A stretch of 64,000 nt of DNA from Streptomyces sp. NBC_01716 (GCF_036248275.1 NZ_CP109181.1:7812001-7876000), one strand, 5' to 3'; counted from the first letter of the stretch, positions 26,767 to 35,586 are shown. Program-made: numbers and translations. The notes: a model not told the origin generated them from the sequence alone.

Positions 26767-27420
26767 TCACCGTCTCCGCGGTACGCGTCGGGCGAGGGCC
26801 GCGACGGTGCGTTCGGTGTCGAGGTGTGCGACGGCAGTCCAGCCGCGGCGGCGGGAGGCCGCGCAGTTGGCCGCCGTGTCATCGATCAGCAGGCACTGCT
26901 CGGGCGGTGTGCCGAAGACAGCCTCGGCGAGACTGAACATCGCCTCGTCCGGTTTGGCGACGCCGACCTCGTGCGAGCGCACCACGGCGTCGAACACGGC
27001 GGCGGAGCGACCTGCGGCGGCCAGCATGGCCGCCCGGTGCGGTTCCCACTCGCGGACGCTGTTGGTCAGCAGGCCGAGCCGCACCCCCTGGCCGCGCAGT
27101 CGCACGAGGTGGTCGAACAGCGCGAGGTTCAGCTCGCGGTCGGCATAGAAGTAGTCCCCGAATCGGCCGAGGTCGACGCGGGGACGCCACCGGGGCGCCA
27201 GGGCGGCGGTGACGCGGCGGCCCCACTCGGCCTGGCTGAGCAGGCCGAGTTCGAGGGGTGCCACACCGGTGAGTCCCATGTCCGCGGCGACGGTCTCGGA
27301 AGCCGCACGCAACTCCCTCGCCGGCACCGCGGCGGCCGCGACCACGCGGGCGAACGCTTCGTCGATCGGTGGCGTGAGAACGCCACCGAAGTCGCACCAC
27401 ACCACTGTGATCCCGCCCAT
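26767..27420 (-). CDS. HAD-superfamily hydrolase (subfamily IA, YihX-like)
   Basis: 217 residues. Motif I is VVWCDFGGVLT, with the nucleophile Asp but Gly in place of the second Asp, as in YihX and the phosphatase half of epoxide hydrolases. Motif II is LGLLTNS, motif III VAKPDEAMF with the Lys, and motif IV LLIDDTAANC. A phosphatase acting on a small sugar phosphate is likely. ATG at 27420 with GGAG 5-6 nt upstream. It is divergent from a LysR gene, and a GATC-rich palindrome lies between them. Confidence 0.9.
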   Translation of the reverse strand: MGGITVVWCDFGGVLTPPIDEAFARVVAAAAVPARELRAASETVAADMGLTGVAPLELGLLSQAEWGRRVTAALAPRWRPRVDLGRFGDYFYADRELNLALFDHLVRLRGQGVRLGLLTNSVREWEPHRAAMLAAAGRSAAVFDAVVRSHEVGVAKPDEAMFSLAEAVFGTPPEQCLLIDDTAANCAASRRRGWTAVAHLDTERTVAALARRVPRRR

Positions 27421-27475
27421 GCGCACTCCCTCGTCGTGTCGATGTTCTGACCGCCCGCTTGTCGTCGGCAAGGAG

Positions 27476-27509
27476 CGATCACCGATCGCCCGATCGGCCA
27501 TCGTGATCG
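27476..27509. promoter_or_regulatory. Nested GATC-rich palindromes in the HAD-LysR divergent region
   Basis: The outer repeat CGATCAC (27476-27482) ... GTGATCG (27503-27509) encloses an exact inner repeat CCGATCG-CC-CGATCGG (27482-27497). Four GATC tetramers fall within 34 bp. The site is 56 nt beyond the HAD start and 131 nt before the LysR start, a likely operator or LysR activation site. Confidence 0.5.
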
Positions 27510-27640
27510 GCGCTCGACATCGAAGAAGTCGGGCAAGGCCCCCGGCGAGCCTGTTCAGCGGGAGTGACGAGTCTGTCGCCGCGTGTTCACCTGGGCGCAC
27601 GGTGGCGCGACGACACTGAGCGCCCGAGGGAGGTCGAGCA

Positions 27641-28549
27641 ATGGAACTGCGTCACCTGGTGTCGTTCCTCGCGATCGCCGAGGAACTGCATTTCGGCAGG
27701 GCCGCCGCACGGCTGCATCTGGCGCAGCCGTCGCTGAGCCAGCACCTGCAGCGGCTGGAACGCTCGATCGGGGTCGAACTGGTCTCCCGGAACTCCCACG
27801 AAGTGCGGTTGACGCCCGCCGGGGTGGTGTTTCGCGAGGAGGCGAGCGACATCGTCTCCCGGGTCCAGCGGGCGGGCCAGACCGCCAGGGCTGCCGCGGC
27901 CGGCCGGGCGGGCACCGTCCGGGTCGGTTACAACTTCCCCGCCGGCCAGCGCGTTCTCCCCGACACCCTCGCCACTCTCGCCGAGCGGTATCCCGCGATC
28001 GACGTGGAGATGCGGGAGATGCGCACCGGCCCGCAGCTCACCGCCCTCACACAGGACCGCATCGACGTGGCCATGGTCTACGGCAAGCCGACCGCCACCC
28101 GCCTCTGCCACCGGCACCTGCTGCGGGTCCCGCTCGTCGCCGTCGTCGGCAGCAGGCACCGGTGGGCCGGACGCGACCGGATGGCGTTCGGCGAGCTGGC
28201 GGGCGAGTCCTGCATCCTGTTCGACCGGGCACAGTCCACGGCGATGTACGACGTGATCTTCTCCGCCGCCGAGCGCAGCGGCATTCAGCTCACCGTGGCG
28301 GAGGAGGTCGACGACCCCGGTGCCACGGCCATTCTCGCTTCCATCCGACCGTTGGTCGGCTTCGCCTCCGAGTCGCGCGGGCAATCGACCGGGGCCGCAC
28401 CCGGCGGTCCGGGGACCGCCGTGGTGCGGCTCTACGATCCTGTCCCCACGGTGGACCTGTACGCGGTGTGGACCGTGGGCGACCGCGCCTCGTTGGTGGA
28501 ACCGTTCGTCGACTGCCTGCCCACTGCCCGTATCGAGGACGGGAGATGA
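27641..28549 (+). CDS. LysR-family transcriptional regulator
   Basis: 302 residues. N-terminal winged HTH (MELRHLVSFLAIAEELHFGRAAARL then QPSLSQHLQRLE, ~1-60) and a periplasmic-binding-like effector domain (GTVRVGYNFPAGQRVLPDTL onward, ~90-295). ATG at 27641 with GGAGG 8 nt upstream. It is divergent from the HAD gene and convergent with the ABC operon; its stop codon ends at 28549 and the permease stop begins at 28550. LysR proteins usually act on the divergent neighbour, so the HAD gene is the first candidate target. Confidence 0.94.
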   Translation: MELRHLVSFLAIAEELHFGRAAARLHLAQPSLSQHLQRLERSIGVELVSRNSHEVRLTPAGVVFREEASDIVSRVQRAGQTARAAAAGRAGTVRVGYNFPAGQRVLPDTLATLAERYPAIDVEMREMRTGPQLTALTQDRIDVAMVYGKPTATRLCHRHLLRVPLVAVVGSRHRWAGRDRMAFGELAGESCILFDRAQSTAMYDVIFSAAERSGIQLTVAEEVDDPGATAILASIRPLVGFASESRGQSTGAAPGGPGTAVVRLYDPVPTVDLYAVWTVGDRASLVEPFVDCLPTARIEDGR

Positions 28550-29395
28550 CTACTTCAGTCCAGATCGGACGAAAGCGTTGACGATGTGCCGCTGAAGGAA
28601 CAGGTACAGCGCGAACACCGGCAGACACGCCATTCCGGAAGCAGCCATCAGCGGCCCCCAGTCGTTGCCCTCGGTGCCCATGAAGCTGCGCAGGCCCAGT
28701 TGCACCACGGCATTGCTGCGCTGCATCACCATCGCGGGCCAGAAGTACTCGTTCCACGCGGTGATGGCCAGCAGTATTCCCAGCGCGGCCAGCACCGGCC
28801 GCAGCGTCGGGACCACGACGGTCCACAACGTGCTCCAGGAACCCCGGCCGTCCATCCTGGCCGCGTCGAGCAACTCCTTCGGAAAGCCCATCAGGTGCTG
28901 CCGCAGCATCAGCACGCCCAGCGCCGAGCACAGGTTCGGCACGATCACCCCGGCCAGGGTGTTGAGCAGGCCCAGCCGCGAGAGCAACACGTAATTGGGC
29001 AGCATCGTCACCTGGAACGGGACCAGCCAGGTGCCGACGAACGCCAGGTACAGCAGACGCTCGAACCTGAACCGCCACGCCGCGAACGCGTACGCGGCGA
29101 GCAGCCCGGTCAACAACTGGCCCAGCGCGGTCAGCACGGCGATGATCATGGTGTTCACCAGCATCGCGAACATGTCGGTCTTGTTCAACGCGTCGGCGTA
29201 GTTGGCCAGTGACAGGGGCCACGGCAGCAGCGACAGGGAATGCACGTCGCCGGGAGCGCGCACCGAGGTCGCGTACAGCCAGTAGATCGGGAACAGGCAC
29301 CCCAGGCTCATCAGCCCGAGCACGACGTGCCCGACGGCCTTACGCGCCGTCCCCCGGTCGCGGAGCGGCTCTTCGGGTTCGGTGTGGACTGTCAT
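28550..29395 (-). CDS. Carbohydrate/glycerophosphate ABC transporter permease (MalG/UgpE type)
   Basis: 281 residues with six predicted membrane helices. The cytoplasmic EAA loop reads ELLDAARMDGRGSWSTLWTV and then VVPTLRP, the docking site for the ATPase. It is the second permease of a five-gene operon and starts 11 nt after the first one ends. Its stop abuts the stop of the convergent LysR gene with no gap. Substrate is discussed with the binding protein. Confidence 0.93.
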   Translation of the reverse strand: MTVHTEPEEPLRDRGTARKAVGHVVLGLMSLGCLFPIYWLYATSVRAPGDVHSLSLLPWPLSLANYADALNKTDMFAMLVNTMIIAVLTALGQLLTGLLAAYAFAAWRFRFERLLYLAFVGTWLVPFQVTMLPNYVLLSRLGLLNTLAGVIVPNLCSALGVLMLRQHLMGFPKELLDAARMDGRGSWSTLWTVVVPTLRPVLAALGILLAITAWNEYFWPAMVMQRSNAVVQLGLRSFMGTEGNDWGPLMAASGMACLPVFALYLFLQRHIVNAFVRSGLK

Positions 29396-29406
29396 CGTCC
29401 GCCTCG

Positions 29407-30363
29407 TCAGTCGTCGTAGTGGCTCAGCCGGTCCGACAGCCGCACCAGCACGGCGGCGACCAGGACGAAACCGATGAAGAAGATCACGCCCGCGGCGGCC
29501 CCGAGCCCCGCGTCGTAGCTGTGGAATCCGTAGTCCCACAACAGGTAGTAGACGGTCGTGGTCGACCCGGCCGGCCCGCCCTGGGTGAGTGTGTCGATCA
29601 GCGGGAACGTCCACTGGGCCGACAGAAGCACCGTCATCAGGAGCAGGAACGCCAACGTCGGCGACAGCATCGGCAGGGTGATCCACCGCAGTATCTGTCC
29701 CCGCGAGGCACCGTCCACCTGTGCGGCCTCGGCGTAGTCGGGGTTGATCCCGGTCAGGCCGGCCGACACCACCAGCACCGCGAACCCGACAAGGTGCCAG
29801 CCGGTGATCAGGATGATCGCGAGCTGTGCCGGCCCCGCGTCGTGCAGCCAGTTGATCCGCGTGCCCAGCGCCGAGTTGACCACCCCGGCGTCCGGGTCGA
29901 GAAGCCACTGCCACACAGCCGCGCCCGCGACCGGAGCCACCAGCATCGGCGCGAACACCATCGCCCGGTACGCCGCGCCCGCCCGGCCCTTGACCCGCCG
30001 CGACAACAGGCTGACCAGAACCGGGACGAACACCGTGAACGGCAGCAGGCCCAGGATGACCAGCACCGTGCGCCACACCGAATCACCCAGGTCCGGAGTG
30101 GAGAGCAGCCGTTCGTAGTTGGCCAGGCCCACATCGGCCATGGGTGAGGTCGGCAGCAGGTTCCACGAGTGGAACGACAACTGCACGGTCTGCGCCAGCG
30201 GCCGATAGGTCCACACCACCAGCATCACCAACGCGGGCGCGAGATAGAGATACGGCGGCGCGGCGCGGGCCGCCCGGCGCCACCACGCGGGCCGGGCGGC
30301 AGGTACGGCCGCGGGGACCCGCGGCCGTACCACGGCGACTTCGGTGAACTCTCCGCTCACCAT
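29407..30363 (-). CDS. Carbohydrate/glycerophosphate ABC transporter permease (MalF/UgpA type)
   Basis: 318 residues: a Pro/Arg-rich cytoplasmic N-terminus, then six membrane helices and an EAA loop (DYAEAAQVDGASRGQILRWI then TLPMLSPTL). Its ATG (30363-30361) overlaps the last codons of the upstream phosphoesterase gene by 7 nt, so translation is probably coupled. It pairs with the MalG-type permease just downstream to form the channel. Confidence 0.93.
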   Translation of the reverse strand: MVSGEFTEVAVVRPRVPAAVPAARPAWWRRAARAAPPYLYLAPALVMLVVWTYRPLAQTVQLSFHSWNLLPTSPMADVGLANYERLLSTPDLGDSVWRTVLVILGLLPFTVFVPVLVSLLSRRVKGRAGAAYRAMVFAPMLVAPVAGAAVWQWLLDPDAGVVNSALGTRINWLHDAGPAQLAIILITGWHLVGFAVLVVSAGLTGINPDYAEAAQVDGASRGQILRWITLPMLSPTLAFLLLMTVLLSAQWTFPLIDTLTQGGPAGSTTTVYYLLWDYGFHSYDAGLGAAAGVIFFIGFVLVAAVLVRLSDRLSHYDD

Positions 30364-31214
30364 GTTCCGACGACCTCCCGGATGTACCGGAGCCGGTCCG
30401 CCTCGTCGACGTCGTACACCGAGGCGGCCCGCGACATCGGCACCGCGGTCGCGACCACGTGCTCACCGAAGACGTCGATGCGGCTGAACGCGGTGTCGGC
30501 GTCGGCACGGAGCCTGCCCTTCGGCGGGACCACCGTCACGCCGTAGGCCGTCGCGGGCCCGATCCACACCGGGATCCGGGACAGCGCACCGCATCCGGTG
30601 TGGTGCGCGTGCCCGGTGACCACCATCCGTACGTCGGTGCCCGCCAGTACGGCGGCCAGCCGGTCGGCCTCGCGCATCCGCAGCAGGTGCACCGTCGGGA
30701 CGGGGGAGGGCAGCGGTGGGTGGTGGGTCACCAGCAGACTGCCGAGCGGTGCCGGCTCGGCGAGCACGTCGGCCAGCCAGTCCAACTGGGACCGTGACAC
30801 ATGCCCGTCGTGACGGCCGGGTTCGGTGCTGTCGAGCACGACGACCCGCAGTCCGCCGATCATCCGCACCACGTCGTATTCCGCGGTCGACGGCCGCTCG
30901 TCCAGCAGTTCGCTCCGGAACGCGGCCCGCTCGTCGTGATTGCCCGGCGCGTAGACCACCTCGGCGCCGAGCCGTGCCGCGGCGGGCTCGACGACCGAAC
31001 GCAGCCGTCGGTACGCGGCCGCCTTGCCGCTGTCGGTCAGATCGCCGCTGAGCACGAACGCCGCTACGGGGAGACCGGATGCCTCCACCGCCTCGACCGC
31101 GGCCACCAGGTTGGCCATCGTGTCGACGGTGCCGTGCAGCAGCTGTCCCTCCGGCATGATGTGGGTGTCGGACAGTTGGATCAGAGTCAGGTCGGGCCGG
31201 TTGTCGTCATTCAC
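30357..31214 (-). CDS. Calcineurin-like metallophosphoesterase inside an ABC importer operon
   Basis: 285 residues with the full two-metal phosphoesterase set: SDTHIM (Asp16, His18), SGDLTDSG, APGNHDE, LLVTHHPP and VTGHAHHTGCG. This is the Icc/CpdA/GpdQ class, which cleaves cyclic nucleotides or glycerophosphodiesters. The GTG start overlaps the binding-protein stop (GTGA) and the stop overlaps the permease start, so it is an integral, translationally coupled operon member. Cytoplasmic (no signal peptide). Given a UgpB-like importer, hydrolysis of imported glycerophosphodiesters is the most economical idea. Confidence 0.92.
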   Translation of the reverse strand: MNDDNRPDLTLIQLSDTHIMPEGQLLHGTVDTMANLVAAVEAVEASGLPVAAFVLSGDLTDSGKAAAYRRLRSVVEPAAARLGAEVVYAPGNHDERAAFRSELLDERPSTAEYDVVRMIGGLRVVVLDSTEPGRHDGHVSRSQLDWLADVLAEPAPLGSLLVTHHPPLPSPVPTVHLLRMREADRLAAVLAGTDVRMVVTGHAHHTGCGALSRIPVWIGPATAYGVTVVPPKGRLRADADTAFSRIDVFGEHVVATAVPMSRAASVYDVDEADRLRYIREVVGTW

Positions 31215-32596
31215 CGTCCGCCGCCCGGGATCAGCTTCGCGGCCTCTTCCTGCTTGGCCCGCAGCGTGGTCGCCGCGTCCGCACCCTGGAACACCGAGTT
31301 CTCGACGGCCTCCATCATGCCGTCGCGGACCTGTACGTAGCTCGCGCCGGGGAACGACACCCAGGGCTCCATCCGGGCGAACTGCTCCAGGTTCGGCTTG
31401 ATCAGCGGGTTCTTGTCCGCCCACGGCTTCAGTGCGGCCGGATCGTTCACCAGCTCGGTGCGCAGTGGCAGGTAGCCGATCTTGGTCGATATCGTGGTGT
31501 AGGCCTCTTCGCTCGTCAGGAACTTGATCAGTTCCCACGCGGCCCGCTGCCTTGCCGGGTCCTTGGCGAGAACGAACAGCGACGCGCCGGAGTTGGTCGG
31601 CACCACGGGCTTGCCCGCGAACGCGGGCATCGCGGCGGACCGCAGCTCCCACTTGTCCTTGGCGCCCTTCTCGAAGGTTCCCTGCACGGCGCTGGACTCG
31701 AGGATCATGCCGAGGTCGCCCCGCGTGAAGCCCTCGACGGCCTGCATCTGGGTGCGGTTGGGCATCGCACCCGAGCGCACCATGCCCCGCATGGTCCGGA
31801 CAGTCTCGACCGCGGCGGGTTCGGCGAACCGCAGCGACGTGCGGTCCTCGGAGATGACACGACCGCCGTTCGAGCGCACCAGGGACTGGAAGCACCAGTC
31901 CTTCGCGGACTTGGTCAGGCAATCCACATAAGCGCCGTCCTTGCCGGTCTTCTTCTTGATCGCCAGCGCGGCCCGCTCGACCTCGGCCCACGTCGCCGGC
32001 GGCTTGGCCGGGTCCAGTCCCGCGGCGGTGAACAGCGCGGCGTTGTAGTAGAGGACCGGTGTGGAGAACACGAACGGCACGCCGTACGTCTTGCCCTTCC
32101 AATCACCGAGTGTCCGCGCGTTCTTGGCGTACGGGTATGTGGCTCCGTCGAAGTTCTTCCGCACCGCGTCCTTGCCGAACAGGTCGTCCAGGGGTGCGGC
32201 TTTGAGCTGGTTCACGGTGAAGTCGAGATCACTGAAGCCGAGTTGCGCGACGTCGGGCGGATGACCGGTCGCGAGCTGGCTCTGGAGGCTCGTCACCGTG
32301 TCCGAAGCCGGGTTCGCGCTGTTTCCCTGCGGCTTCTGCCCCGTCACCTCGATGTTCGGGTGCGCCTGCTCGAACTTGGCGATCAGCTCGTTGAACGTGT
32401 CCGTCCACGCTCCCGCCTGGCCGAAGTTGTAGCTCTCCAGCACGATGGAGACCTTCTGGCCCGCCTTGAGCTCGGGAACCCGCTTCACGGGCGCCGCCTT
32501 TTCGGGTGTGCCGCTGCCCAGGCCGCAGCCCGTGGCGGTCAGTGTGACCACAAGCGCCGATACGGCGCCCGCAAGCAACGTTTTCTTCGTTCTCAT
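31211..32596 (-). CDS. Extracellular solute-binding lipoprotein, UgpB-like
   Basis: 461 residues. Lipoprotein signal with cleavage before Cys24 in TATGCG. The mature part opens with an SBP fold (FNELIAKFEQAHPNIEV; LATGHPPDVAQLGFSDLDF; KTYGVPFVFSTPVLYYN) and, near 250-400, MPNRTQMQAVEGF..GDLGMILESSAVQGTFEKG and FLTSEEAYTTISTKIGYLPLR, similar to UgpB glycerol-3-phosphate/glycerophosphocholine receptors. It delivers substrate to the two permeases below. It follows the ATPase gene by 36 nt. The substrate is inferred from resemblance plus the phosphoesterase partner; another phosphorylated or simple sugar remains possible. Confidence 0.92.
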   Translation of the reverse strand: MRTKKTLLAGAVSALVVTLTATGCGLGSGTPEKAAPVKRVPELKAGQKVSIVLESYNFGQAGAWTDTFNELIAKFEQAHPNIEVTGQKPQGNSANPASDTVTSLQSQLATGHPPDVAQLGFSDLDFTVNQLKAAPLDDLFGKDAVRKNFDGATYPYAKNARTLGDWKGKTYGVPFVFSTPVLYYNAALFTAAGLDPAKPPATWAEVERAALAIKKKTGKDGAYVDCLTKSAKDWCFQSLVRSNGGRVISEDRTSLRFAEPAAVETVRTMRGMVRSGAMPNRTQMQAVEGFTRGDLGMILESSAVQGTFEKGAKDKWELRSAAMPAFAGKPVVPTNSGASLFVLAKDPARQRAAWELIKFLTSEEAYTTISTKIGYLPLRTELVNDPAALKPWADKNPLIKPNLEQFARMEPWVSFPGASYVQVRDGMMEAVENSVFQGADAATTLRAKQEEAAKLIPGGGR

Positions 32597-32632
32597 GTGT
32601 GGTTGCCCTTTCGTGGGAGGGGAAATCGGGGG

Positions 32633-33736
32633 TCAGACAGGGGTGGTGGTGACAGGGGCGGCCCGCCAGGTCAGGCGGCGCCCGCTCGCCGGGTCGAAGA
32701 GATGCAGATGCCGGGGCTCGGCGGTGAGATGAACCGGGTCGCCCACGCGGAGCCCCAGTGGCCGTGGTCCGCGCAGGCACAGTCGCGACTCACCCGCCAG
32801 GAGGTGTGCGACTTCCTCGCTGCCGAGGTTCTCCACGGCGCGCACGACGCCGCGGATACCGGTGTCCCCCGGGGCCCTCACGGTGAGGTGTTCCGGCCGC
32901 ACGCCCAGGGTCACCGGGCGCTCGGGAATGCCGGCGTCGATCCCGAGCGGCAGGTCGATGCCGGCGCCGCGCACGGACAGCACACCGTCGACCGCGTGTA
33001 CGGTCGCATCGAGGAGGTTCATCGCAGGCGAGCCGAGGAACCCCGCGACGAACGCCGAAGCGGGTTCGTCGTAGACCTGCTCCGGGGTGCCCACCTGCTC
33101 CACCCCGCCGTCGTTCAGCAGGACGATCTGGGTCGCCATGGTCATGGCTTCGACCTGGTCGTGCGTGACATAGACGAACGTCGCACCCAACCGCCGGTGC
33201 AGAGCGGAGATCTCGGCGCGGGTGGTGGACCGCAGCTTCGAGTCCAGATTGGACAGCGGTTCGTCCATCAGGAACGCGCCGGGATCGCGCACCAGCGCAC
33301 GGCCCAGCGCCACCCGCTGGCGCTGGCCGCCGGAGAGCTCCCTGGGCCTGCGGTCCAGCAGGCCGTCGAGGTCGAGGACCGTGGCGACCTCGTTCACCTT
33401 GGCCCGGATCTGCGCCTTGGACCGTCCTTGCGCCCGAAGAGGGAATCCGATGTTCCGCGCGACCGAGAGATGCGGATAGAGCGCGTAGCTCTGGAACACC
33501 ATGGCCAGATCGCGACGTTGCGGCGGGGTGTGGGTGATGTCGCGGTCGTCGAGCAGCACGCGGCCGCCGGTCGGCGGCAGCAGGCCCGCGATCATCCGCA
33601 GCAGAGTCGACTTGCCACAGCCGCTCGGTCCCAACAGGACCACGAACTCACCGTCGGCCGCGTCGAGCCAGACGTCGTTGACCGCGGTCACCGAACCGAA
33701 ACGCCGGGTCAGTCCTTCCAGTTGAATACGGCTCAC
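32633..33736 (-). CDS. ABC transporter ATP-binding protein, UgpC/MsmK type
   Basis: 367 residues. Walker A GPSGCGKST at 36-44, Q-loop VFQSYALYPHLSV, signature LSGGQRQRVAL from 134, Walker B FLMDEPLSNLD, and a C-terminal OB-fold (TOBE) regulatory domain (~240-355) as in UgpC, MalK and MsmK. First gene of the operon. The GTG at 33736 follows GGGAG by 9 nt; a TTG at 33790 would add an unconserved leader. That this importer has its own ATPase contrasts with the LacI-linked operon further right. Confidence 0.95.
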   Translation of the reverse strand: MSRIQLEGLTRRFGSVTAVNDVWLDAADGEFVVLLGPSGCGKSTLLRMIAGLLPPTGGRVLLDDRDITHTPPQRRDLAMVFQSYALYPHLSVARNIGFPLRAQGRSKAQIRAKVNEVATVLDLDGLLDRRPRELSGGQRQRVALGRALVRDPGAFLMDEPLSNLDSKLRSTTRAEISALHRRLGATFVYVTHDQVEAMTMATQIVLLNDGGVEQVGTPEQVYDEPASAFVAGFLGSPAMNLLDATVHAVDGVLSVRGAGIDLPLGIDAGIPERPVTLGVRPEHLTVRAPGDTGIRGVVRAVENLGSEEVAHLLAGESRLCLRGPRPLGLRVGDPVHLTAEPRHLHLFDPASGRRLTWRAAPVTTTPV

Positions 33737-33794
33737 GGATACGCGCTCCCTCTTCGTGTTCCGGCGAATGCCGCCGGGAGGCGAGTGCAACAGC

Positions 33795-33816
33795 CATCCG
33801 TGTACGGCCGGTGAAC
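33795..33816 (-). promoter_or_regulatory. PHO-box-like direct repeat upstream of the Ugp-type operon
   Basis: On the minus strand GTTCACCGGCC (33806-33816) is followed directly by GTACACGGATG (33795-33805). Two adjacent 11-nt units that start with GTTCACC-like sequence are the pattern of Streptomyces PhoP sites; the first unit matches the GTTCACC core fully, the second at 5 of 7 bases. The repeat is 59 nt upstream of the ATPase start. Confidence 0.45.
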
Positions 33817-34078
33817 GGAAATGGCCGCGACAGGGTCAATGAATTGCCGTCACATAGGCGCTGAGCTGGGACGACAGTGAAACATCCGTTGCGCGGACAC
33901 AATCGGCGATCGGGAAACGCAATCGGGCGAGAGGGAATGAGCCGCCAACACGCCGGTATTTCACCTACGCGTCTTCCTCGGACGGAAGACCGATTCCCCG
34001 GGGCGGGAGAGACTTTCCGGGGGTAATGCTCTGTCCCGGAGTCGCACCGATTCTCGTAGGCCCCTCGCTCCGGGAACA

Positions 34079-34115
34079 CCGATGCCCGGCCCCACGGTCA
34101 CGGGCCGGGCATCGG
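34079..34115 (-). terminator. Terminator downstream of the Gpx-type peroxidase gene
   Basis: A perfect 14-bp stem (34079-34092 with 34102-34115) around a 9-nt loop, 16 nt beyond the peroxidase stop. Confidence 0.85.
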
Positions 34116-34130
34116 TCTCGGAAGTGAGTG

Positions 34131-34619
34131 CTACGCCGGGAGTTGGGCCTCGATCGCCGCGATGACCTCAGGGGCCTCGGGCTCCGTACGGGGACGGATA
34201 CGGCCCACGACCTCACCCTCCGGGGAGATCAGGAACTTCTCGAAGTTCCACTGCACGTCACCCGCCTCGCCCTCGGCGTCGGCCCGCTCGGTCAGCGCCG
34301 CGTACAGCGGGTGCCGGTTGTCGCCGTTGACCTCGGACTTCTCCAGCAGCGGGAAGCTCACGCCGTACGTCGTCGAGCAGAACGTCTCGATCTCCTCGGC
34401 GCTGCCCGGCTCCTGGCCCGCGAACTGGTTGCAGGGCACGCCCACCACCGTGAGGCCCCGGTCGCCGTACGTCTGCTGGAGCCGCTCCAGGCCCTCGTAC
34501 TGCGGAGTGAGACCGCACTTCGACGCTACGTTCACCACCAGCACCGCGCGGCCCTTGTACGCGGCCAGGGATGTGGGCTCACCGCTGAGGGTGCGCAGCG
34601 GGATGTCGTACACAGTCAT
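34131..34619 (-). CDS. Glutathione-peroxidase-family thiol peroxidase
   Basis: 162 residues of the Gpx/thioredoxin fold. Peroxidatic Cys35 sits in NVASKCGLTPQY, where animal enzymes have selenocysteine; the Gln is in VPCNQFAGQEP and the Trp-Asn in DVQWNFEKFL. A second Cys at 81 (FCSTTYG) can act as resolving residue, so like most bacterial Gpx proteins it probably uses thioredoxin or mycothiol rather than glutathione. The ATG at 34619 has AGGAG 7 nt upstream. Single-gene unit with its own terminator. Confidence 0.95.
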   Translation of the reverse strand: MTVYDIPLRTLSGEPTSLAAYKGRAVLVVNVASKCGLTPQYEGLERLQQTYGDRGLTVVGVPCNQFAGQEPGSAEEIETFCSTTYGVSFPLLEKSEVNGDNRHPLYAALTERADAEGEAGDVQWNFEKFLISPEGEVVGRIRPRTEPEAPEVIAAIEAQLPA

Positions 34620-34670
34620 CAAGATCTCCTAGGAGCAGTCGGTCCACGCGATCCCCACCATTGTCGCGCT

Positions 34671-35543
34671 TCACCCGCCGAGCTTGCGGAACAACCCCTC
34701 CTGGACGACTGAGACCAGAAGCCGGCCCGAGCGGTCGTAGATACGGCCCCGGGCCAGACCCCGCCCGCCGGTCGCGATGGGCGACTCCTGGTCGTACAGG
34801 AACCACTCGTCCGCCCGGAACGGCCGGTGGAACCACATCGCGTGGTCCAGCGACGCCATGTCGTACCCGCGCGGCCCCCACAGCGGCTCGACGGGGATAC
34901 GGACCGCGTCCAGCAACGTCATGTCGCTCGCGTACGTCAGCGCGCAGGTGTGCACCAACGGGTCGTCGCCCAGCGGGCCCACCGCCCGCATCCACACCGC
35001 GCTGCGCGGATCGGCCTCACGGATCTCCTCCGCCGTCCAGCGCAGCCGGTCCGCGTAGCGGATGTCGAACGGCTGACGGCGCGCCATCCGCTCGAACGCC
35101 TCGGGCAGCCCGCCCAGATGCTCACGGACCTCGTCGGCCACCGTCGGCAGCGACTCGGGGTCCGGGAAGTCGAGACGCGGTGGCAGCTGGTGCTCGAAGC
35201 CGCCCTCCTCCGGGTGGTGGAAGGACGCCGTCAGATTGAAGATCGTCCGCCCCTCCTGCACCGCCGTGACCCGGCGCGTGGTGAACGACCGGCCGTCGCG
35301 CACCCGCTCCACCTGGTAGACGATCGGCACGCCGGGCGTGCCCGGCCGCAGGAAGTAGGCGTGCAGCGAGTTGACCGGCCGGTCGTTCTCCGTGGTGCGC
35401 CCGGCCGCGACCAGCGCCTGGCCGGCGACCTGGCCGCCGAAGACCCGTTGCAGCGATTCGTGCGGGCTGCGCCCGCGGAAGATGTTGACCTCGATCCGCT
35501 CCAGATCGAGCAGATCGACCAGCCGCTCGGCGGGATTCGTCAT
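34671..35543 (-). CDS. tesB: Acyl-CoA thioesterase II
   Basis: 290 residues, the double hot-dog TesB fold. It hydrolyses acyl-CoA to free acid and CoA. Motifs: the N-terminal half has IFRGRSPHESLQRVFGGQVAGQAL and LHAYFLRPGTPGVPIVYQVE; the C-terminal half has DMASLDHAMWFHRPFRADEWFLYDQESP, with the catalytic Asp in SLDHAMWFH. ATG at 35543 with GGAG about 10 nt upstream. It lies 43 nt after the helicase gene on the same strand and may share its transcript. Confidence 0.95.
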   Translation of the reverse strand: MTNPAERLVDLLDLERIEVNIFRGRSPHESLQRVFGGQVAGQALVAAGRTTENDRPVNSLHAYFLRPGTPGVPIVYQVERVRDGRSFTTRRVTAVQEGRTIFNLTASFHHPEEGGFEHQLPPRLDFPDPESLPTVADEVREHLGGLPEAFERMARRQPFDIRYADRLRWTAEEIREADPRSAVWMRAVGPLGDDPLVHTCALTYASDMTLLDAVRIPVEPLWGPRGYDMASLDHAMWFHRPFRADEWFLYDQESPIATGGRGLARGRIYDRSGRLLVSVVQEGLFRKLGG

Positions 35544-35586
35544 GGTTCTCGTTCTCCACAGATCTCGTTCGGCGGGGGAGGGGTTC

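Larger units (their letters stand above)
33737..34130. other. Upstream region of the Ugp-type operon and downstream region of the peroxidase gene
   Basis: 394 bp without a gene. It contains the PHO-box-like repeat at 33795-33816, a TTGACC hexamer on the minus strand near 33834-33839 that may be a -35 box, and the terminator of the peroxidase gene at 34079-34115. Base composition is lower in GC than its surroundings around 33880-33970. Confidence 0.55.
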
